The position numbers and the translations under genes are program-made. The notes below the pieces were generated by a model. That model made no database searches and was not told where the DNA came from. It worked only from the letters and a program-made list of their open reading frames with translations. This document shows positions 61,213-64,000 of a DNA stretch of 64,000 bases, one piece after another. How positions within the stretch are numbered: position 1 is the stretch's first letter; each line of letters begins with the position of its first letter. Source of the DNA: JAPLJC01 sp963697965 (GTDB taxonomy: Bacteria > Desulfobacterota > Desulfobaccia > Desulfobaccales > 0-14-0-80-60-11); assembly GCA_963697965.1 (NCBI GenBank), contig OY969108.1:1-64000 (forward strand), written 5' to 3'.

Positions 61213-61276
61213 GTGAGCAGCAGGTTCGGGGGAAACGATCCCGACCTGTTTACTGCTCACCGCTCACTGCTCACTA
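61213..61276. repeat. Inverted heptanucleotide repeats
   Basis: GTGAGCAGCAGG on the left (61213-61224) pairs with CTGCTCA-type units (61253-61275) on the right. The array starts at the stop of the 63-aa gene and ends shortly before the ribosome-binding site of the next gene. Confidence 0.65.
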
Positions 61277-61303
61277 AGAAAGCCGACGACAAAGGAGTCA
61301 CCA

Positions 61304-63265
61304 ATGGCAGGAAAAAACCCCATCAAGTTCACGGACACCACCTTCCGGGATGGACACCAGTCGCTGCTGGCCACCCGGATGCGCACCGAGGACATCGTGC
61401 CCTTCATGGAACGCATGGACCAGCAGGGCTTCTTTGCCCTGGAGGTCTGGGGCGGCGCCACCTTCGACACCACCCACCGCTTCCTGGGGGACGATCCCTG
61501 GGAGCGCATCCGCACCATCAAGTCCATCTTGAAGAAGACCCCCACCATGATGCTGCTCCGGGGCCAGAACCTGGTGGGCTATCGCAACTACGCCGACGAC
61601 CTGGCCTACCGCTTCGTGCGTTACGCCGCCGAGGCCGGGGTGGATATCTTCCGGGTCTTCGACGCCCTTAACGACATGCGCAACTGGGAGGTCTCGGTTA
61701 AGGCCCTGATGGACGCCAAGAAGGCTGGCCTGATGGCCCACTTCCAGGCGGCCGTGTGCTACAGCATGACGCAGCGGCGCATGGGAGGTCCCATCTTCAA
61801 CCTGAAATACTACCTGGACTTTGCCAAACGGTCCGAGGCGATGGGGGCCGACTCCTTCTGCCTCAAAGACATGGCCGGCATGGTCTCCCCCTACGACGCC
61901 TATGAGATCATCAAGGCGCTCAAGGAGACCATCAAGATCCCGGTGGAGTTCCATACTCACTACACCAGCGGCCAGGGCTCCATGAGCTACCTGAAGGCCA
62001 TCGAGGCGGGGGTGGACGTGGTGGACACCTGCCTGTCGCCCTTTGCCCTGAGGACCGCCCAACCGGCCATCGAGCCGCTGCTGGTGTCGGTGGAGCAGAC
62101 GGACCGCCAGACGGACCTGGACCTGGCCCAGCTCATCGAGATCGGCCAGGACCTGGAGAAGGTGGTGGTGAAATACCGGGATCTCCTGGATACCTCCAAG
62201 ATGGCCCAGATCGACACCGGGGTGCTGCTGCACCAGATTCCCGGGGGCATGTACTCCAACCTGGTGAACCAGTTGAAGGAGGCCAAGGCCCTGGACCGCA
62301 TCCATGAAGTGATGGAGGAGCTGCCCCGGACCCGTAAGGAACTGGGGCAGCCGCCCCTGGTAACCCCCACCAGCCAGATCGTGGGCACCCAGGCGGTGAT
62401 GAACGTCCTCTTCGGGCGCTACAAGATGGTGTCCGCGGAGGCAAAGGGAGTGGCTTTCGGGCTCTACGGCAAGACCCCGGCTCCCATAGACCCGAAGATC
62501 CAGAAGACCATCCTCAAGGGCTACGAGCGGGGGGAGACCCCAATCACCGTGCGTCCCGGAGAGATCCTGGAGCCGGAGTGGGACAAGGCGGTGGCGGCCA
62601 CCAAGGGCCTGGCCAAAAACGACGGGGACGTGCTCATCTACGCCCTCTATCCCACTACCGGAAGCCGCTTCCTGAAATGGAAGTATGGGATGGAGGCGGT
62701 GCCGGAGGAAGTGAAGGGCAAGACCCTGGAGCAGATCAAGCTGGAAGACGAAGTCTACAAAACCATCAAGCAAAAGAACCTGTTTGCCAAGGTAAAAGAG
62801 CTGCTGGCTACCCTGGAGAAGGCGCCCCCGGCCAAGGGAGCGGGTCTGAGGACCTTCAACGTCTTTGTGGATGGCCAGTATTACGAGGTGGAGGTAGAGG
62901 CGCTAGGCGGCGCCCCGGTGCTCACCGCGGTGACCCCCAAGGCCGCGCCTGCGCTGGCGGCGGCTCCGGCTCCAGCTCCGGCTCCAGCCCCGGCTCGGGC
63001 CCCGGTGTCCACAGCGGCGGCAGCCTCCCAGCAGGCCCTGGCCGCGGGGGATGTGCCCCTCAAGGCCCCCATGCCTGGGATGATCATCAGCTACAGCGTC
63101 CAGGTGGGGGACAAGGTGGCCAGCGGCGATCTGGTCTGCGTCCTGGAGGCCATGAAGATGCAGAACTCCCTGCCGGCCCCAGCCGCCGGGGTGGTCAAGG
63201 CCATCAACTTCGACCCCGGCGCCTCCGTGGCCAAGGACACCGTCATCCTGGTCATCGGTAAATAA
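61304..63265 (+). CDS. Pyruvate/oxaloacetate carboxyltransferase with C-terminal biotinyl domain (5S-1.3S fusion)
   Basis: Protein of 653 aa. The TIM-barrel carboxyltransferase begins with TDTTFRDGHQSLLATR and contains FRVFDALNDMRN and the metal-ligand region VEFHTHYTSGQGSM, with the carbamylated Lys probably in FCLKDMAG. After a conserved helical domain a long Ala-Pro linker (about residues 555-585) leads to a biotinyl domain with the attachment Lys in LEAMKMQN. This equals the 5S and 1.3S parts of methylmalonyl-CoA:pyruvate transcarboxylase in one chain. With the 12S-like gene upstream it could interconvert methylmalonyl-CoA plus pyruvate with propionyl-CoA plus oxaloacetate, a step of propionate metabolism. 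AAAGGAG sets the ATG. Confidence 0.88.
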   Translation: MAGKNPIKFTDTTFRDGHQSLLATRMRTEDIVPFMERMDQQGFFALEVWGGATFDTTHRFLGDDPWERIRTIKSILKKTPTMMLLRGQNLVGYRNYADDLAYRFVRYAAEAGVDIFRVFDALNDMRNWEVSVKALMDAKKAGLMAHFQAAVCYSMTQRRMGGPIFNLKYYLDFAKRSEAMGADSFCLKDMAGMVSPYDAYEIIKALKETIKIPVEFHTHYTSGQGSMSYLKAIEAGVDVVDTCLSPFALRTAQPAIEPLLVSVEQTDRQTDLDLAQLIEIGQDLEKVVVKYRDLLDTSKMAQIDTGVLLHQIPGGMYSNLVNQLKEAKALDRIHEVMEELPRTRKELGQPPLVTPTSQIVGTQAVMNVLFGRYKMVSAEAKGVAFGLYGKTPAPIDPKIQKTILKGYERGETPITVRPGEILEPEWDKAVAATKGLAKNDGDVLIYALYPTTGSRFLKWKYGMEAVPEEVKGKTLEQIKLEDEVYKTIKQKNLFAKVKELLATLEKAPPAKGAGLRTFNVFVDGQYYEVEVEALGGAPVLTAVTPKAAPALAAAPAPAPAPAPARAPVSTAAAASQQALAAGDVPLKAPMPGMIISYSVQVGDKVASGDLVCVLEAMKMQNSLPAPAAGVVKAINFDPGASVAKDTVILVIGK

Positions 63266-63320
63266 AGCGAGGAGCGGGTAAGGGCCGTCCGCCTTTACCC
63301 GCTTTCCTTAGGAGGCCGCG

Positions 63321-63602
63321 GTGGTCAAAGTATTGCTGGAGAGAACTATTAAAGGCAAGCATGTCAAGGAAATAACCCGGCTCCTGAGGATGCTCCGGGT
63401 CTTGGCCATGCAGCAGCCGGGATATATCAGCGGGGAGACCCTCCACGAGATTGACGCTCCCAATAATTACCTGGTGATCAGCACCTGGAACTCCCTGGAG
63501 CAATGGCAGGCATGGCTTTCCAATCAGGAGCGCCAGAAACTCCAGGCCGAGCTCGACGGTTACATGCAAGCGCCCACCCGGACCCGAGTCTATACCTATT
63601 AG
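63321..63602 (+). CDS. ABM-domain (antibiotic biosynthesis monooxygenase-like) protein
   Basis: Ferredoxin-like alpha/beta protein of 93 aa. The signature is VKVLLERTIK at the first strand, RMLRVLAMQQPGYISGETL, then NYLVISTWNSLEQWQAWL. Length fits single-domain dimeric ABM proteins. AGGAGG eight bases before the GTG start supports it. Despite the family name, most such proteins are of unknown function and few are proven oxygenases. It follows the carboxyltransferase gene after 55 bp and may be cotranscribed. Confidence 0.82.
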   Translation: MVKVLLERTIKGKHVKEITRLLRMLRVLAMQQPGYISGETLHEIDAPNNYLVISTWNSLEQWQAWLSNQERQKLQAELDGYMQAPTRTRVYTY

Positions 63603-63835
63603 CCGGTTTGGCTTCCCCGGATGCGCCCGGGCCCCATACGGGTCCTGGCCTGAAGAGAAAGGATCGGCCCGCTAGTGCCCGGCAACGAACTTGCTTGGAG
63701 AAGATTAAGTTATCTCGCAGTTAACTTTAGAACCTGGTAGTTTCAACGATATAAACATATTATACCGATGCAACAAATCCCCTCACTCCTTAGAGGGGAC
63801 AACACCGGGTGAGGGGTGGCTTTGCATGGTTTTTC
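63603..63835. other. Non-coding tail with repeat remnants
   Basis: No gene is recognisable. A C/G-run inverted pair (CCCCTCACTCCTTAGAGGGG at 63779-63798, and GGGTGAGGGG near 63808) of the same type as elsewhere lies here. Confidence 0.4.
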
Positions 63836-63952
63836 GTAGGGGCGGACCCAGGTGTCCGCCCTGTAGGGGCGGGTTTGAAACCCGCCCCTACCTACTGCCC
63901 CCACTTTCGTAGAGGGGGCGCACACATGGGTGCGCCCCTACAAGACCCTTCT
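63836..63952. repeat. Cluster of GTAGGGGCG palindromic repeats
   Basis: Three adjacent palindromes: 63836-63861 (copy of the element at 19456), 63863-63891 (GTAGGGGCGGGTTT, central G, and its exact complement, 14-bp arms) and 63911-63942 (GGGGGCGCAC paired with GTGCGCCCC). They are separated by only a few bases, suggesting a modular, self-adjacent repeat family. Confidence 0.65.
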
Positions 63953-64000
63953 ACCCCCCAAGGGGGCGAGGGAAAAAGCTCCGCAAGACGCCTTTGGGTG

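Overview
The window is a G+C-rich chromosomal segment. No rRNA, tRNA, CRISPR array, phage or complete insertion sequence is recognisable. The genes point to an anaerobic Desulfobacterota-type bacterium (Desulfobaccales/Syntrophobacterales-like). The signs are sigma-54 activators, a ferredoxin-type 2-oxoacid oxidoreductase, a candidate methylmalonyl-CoA:pyruvate transcarboxylase operon, many PAS-rich kinases, c-di-GMP proteins, and a rhodanese whose catalytic residue appears to be selenocysteine. The taxonomic guess is inference; no marker gene beyond rpoZ is present.

Region 1 (1-16940, + strand) is a catabolic cluster. A PAS/AAA+/Fis-type sigma-54 activator is followed by a 15-bp inverted repeat and a -24/-12-like element. 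Then come two beta-keto acid cleavage enzymes (BKACE/DUF849), each followed by an MFS transporter, a GltD-like flavoprotein fused to a two-cluster ferredoxin, a three-subunit 2-oxoacid:ferredoxin oxidoreductase (alpha subunit frameshifted as given), a Tat-exported amidase, an AMP-forming acyl-CoA ligase, an ACS-family MFS carrier and a TSUP permease. The layout suggests uptake of an unknown amide or carboxylate, CoA activation, beta-keto acid cleavage and reductive or oxidative 2-oxoacid chemistry.

Region 2 (16958-34230) is signalling. A MerR-type regulator heads a minus-strand set with an Fe-S protein and an esterase. Next are a hybrid histidine kinase, an HD-GYP regulator, a PAS/GAF/GGDEF cyclase, a PilZ protein, and two kinase/response-regulator pairs, one of them sigma-54-type. 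A TPR gene remnant and an HNH nuclease lie between them.

Region 3 (34240-37560) is an A+T-rich island with a convergent PD-(D/E)XK nuclease and a DUF1156-like DNA methyltransferase. It looks like an acquired restriction-modification unit.

Region 4 (37583-49963) is mixed: threonine synthase, the selenocysteine rhodanese with a bSECIS-like hairpin, thioesterases, a nitroreductase, rpoZ, an FMN reductase and a TlpA-like thioredoxin. It also holds a ubiquitin-like beta-grasp protein, a double-AAA+ ATPase and a protein resembling prokaryotic E2 family D.

Region 5 (50378-63602) holds a V4R/GAF/PAS sensor kinase with two tandem NarL-type regulators, an LpxL-like acyltransferase overlapping an enolase-superfamily enzyme, a FadL-type porin, and a transcarboxylase-type operon.

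Intergenic spaces from 28 kb onward are full of heptanucleotide tandem repeats in inverted pairs and of C/G-rich palindromic repeats. Four signalling or enzyme genes and one gene remnant each carry a net one-base insertion, so either assembly indels or recent decay must be considered.
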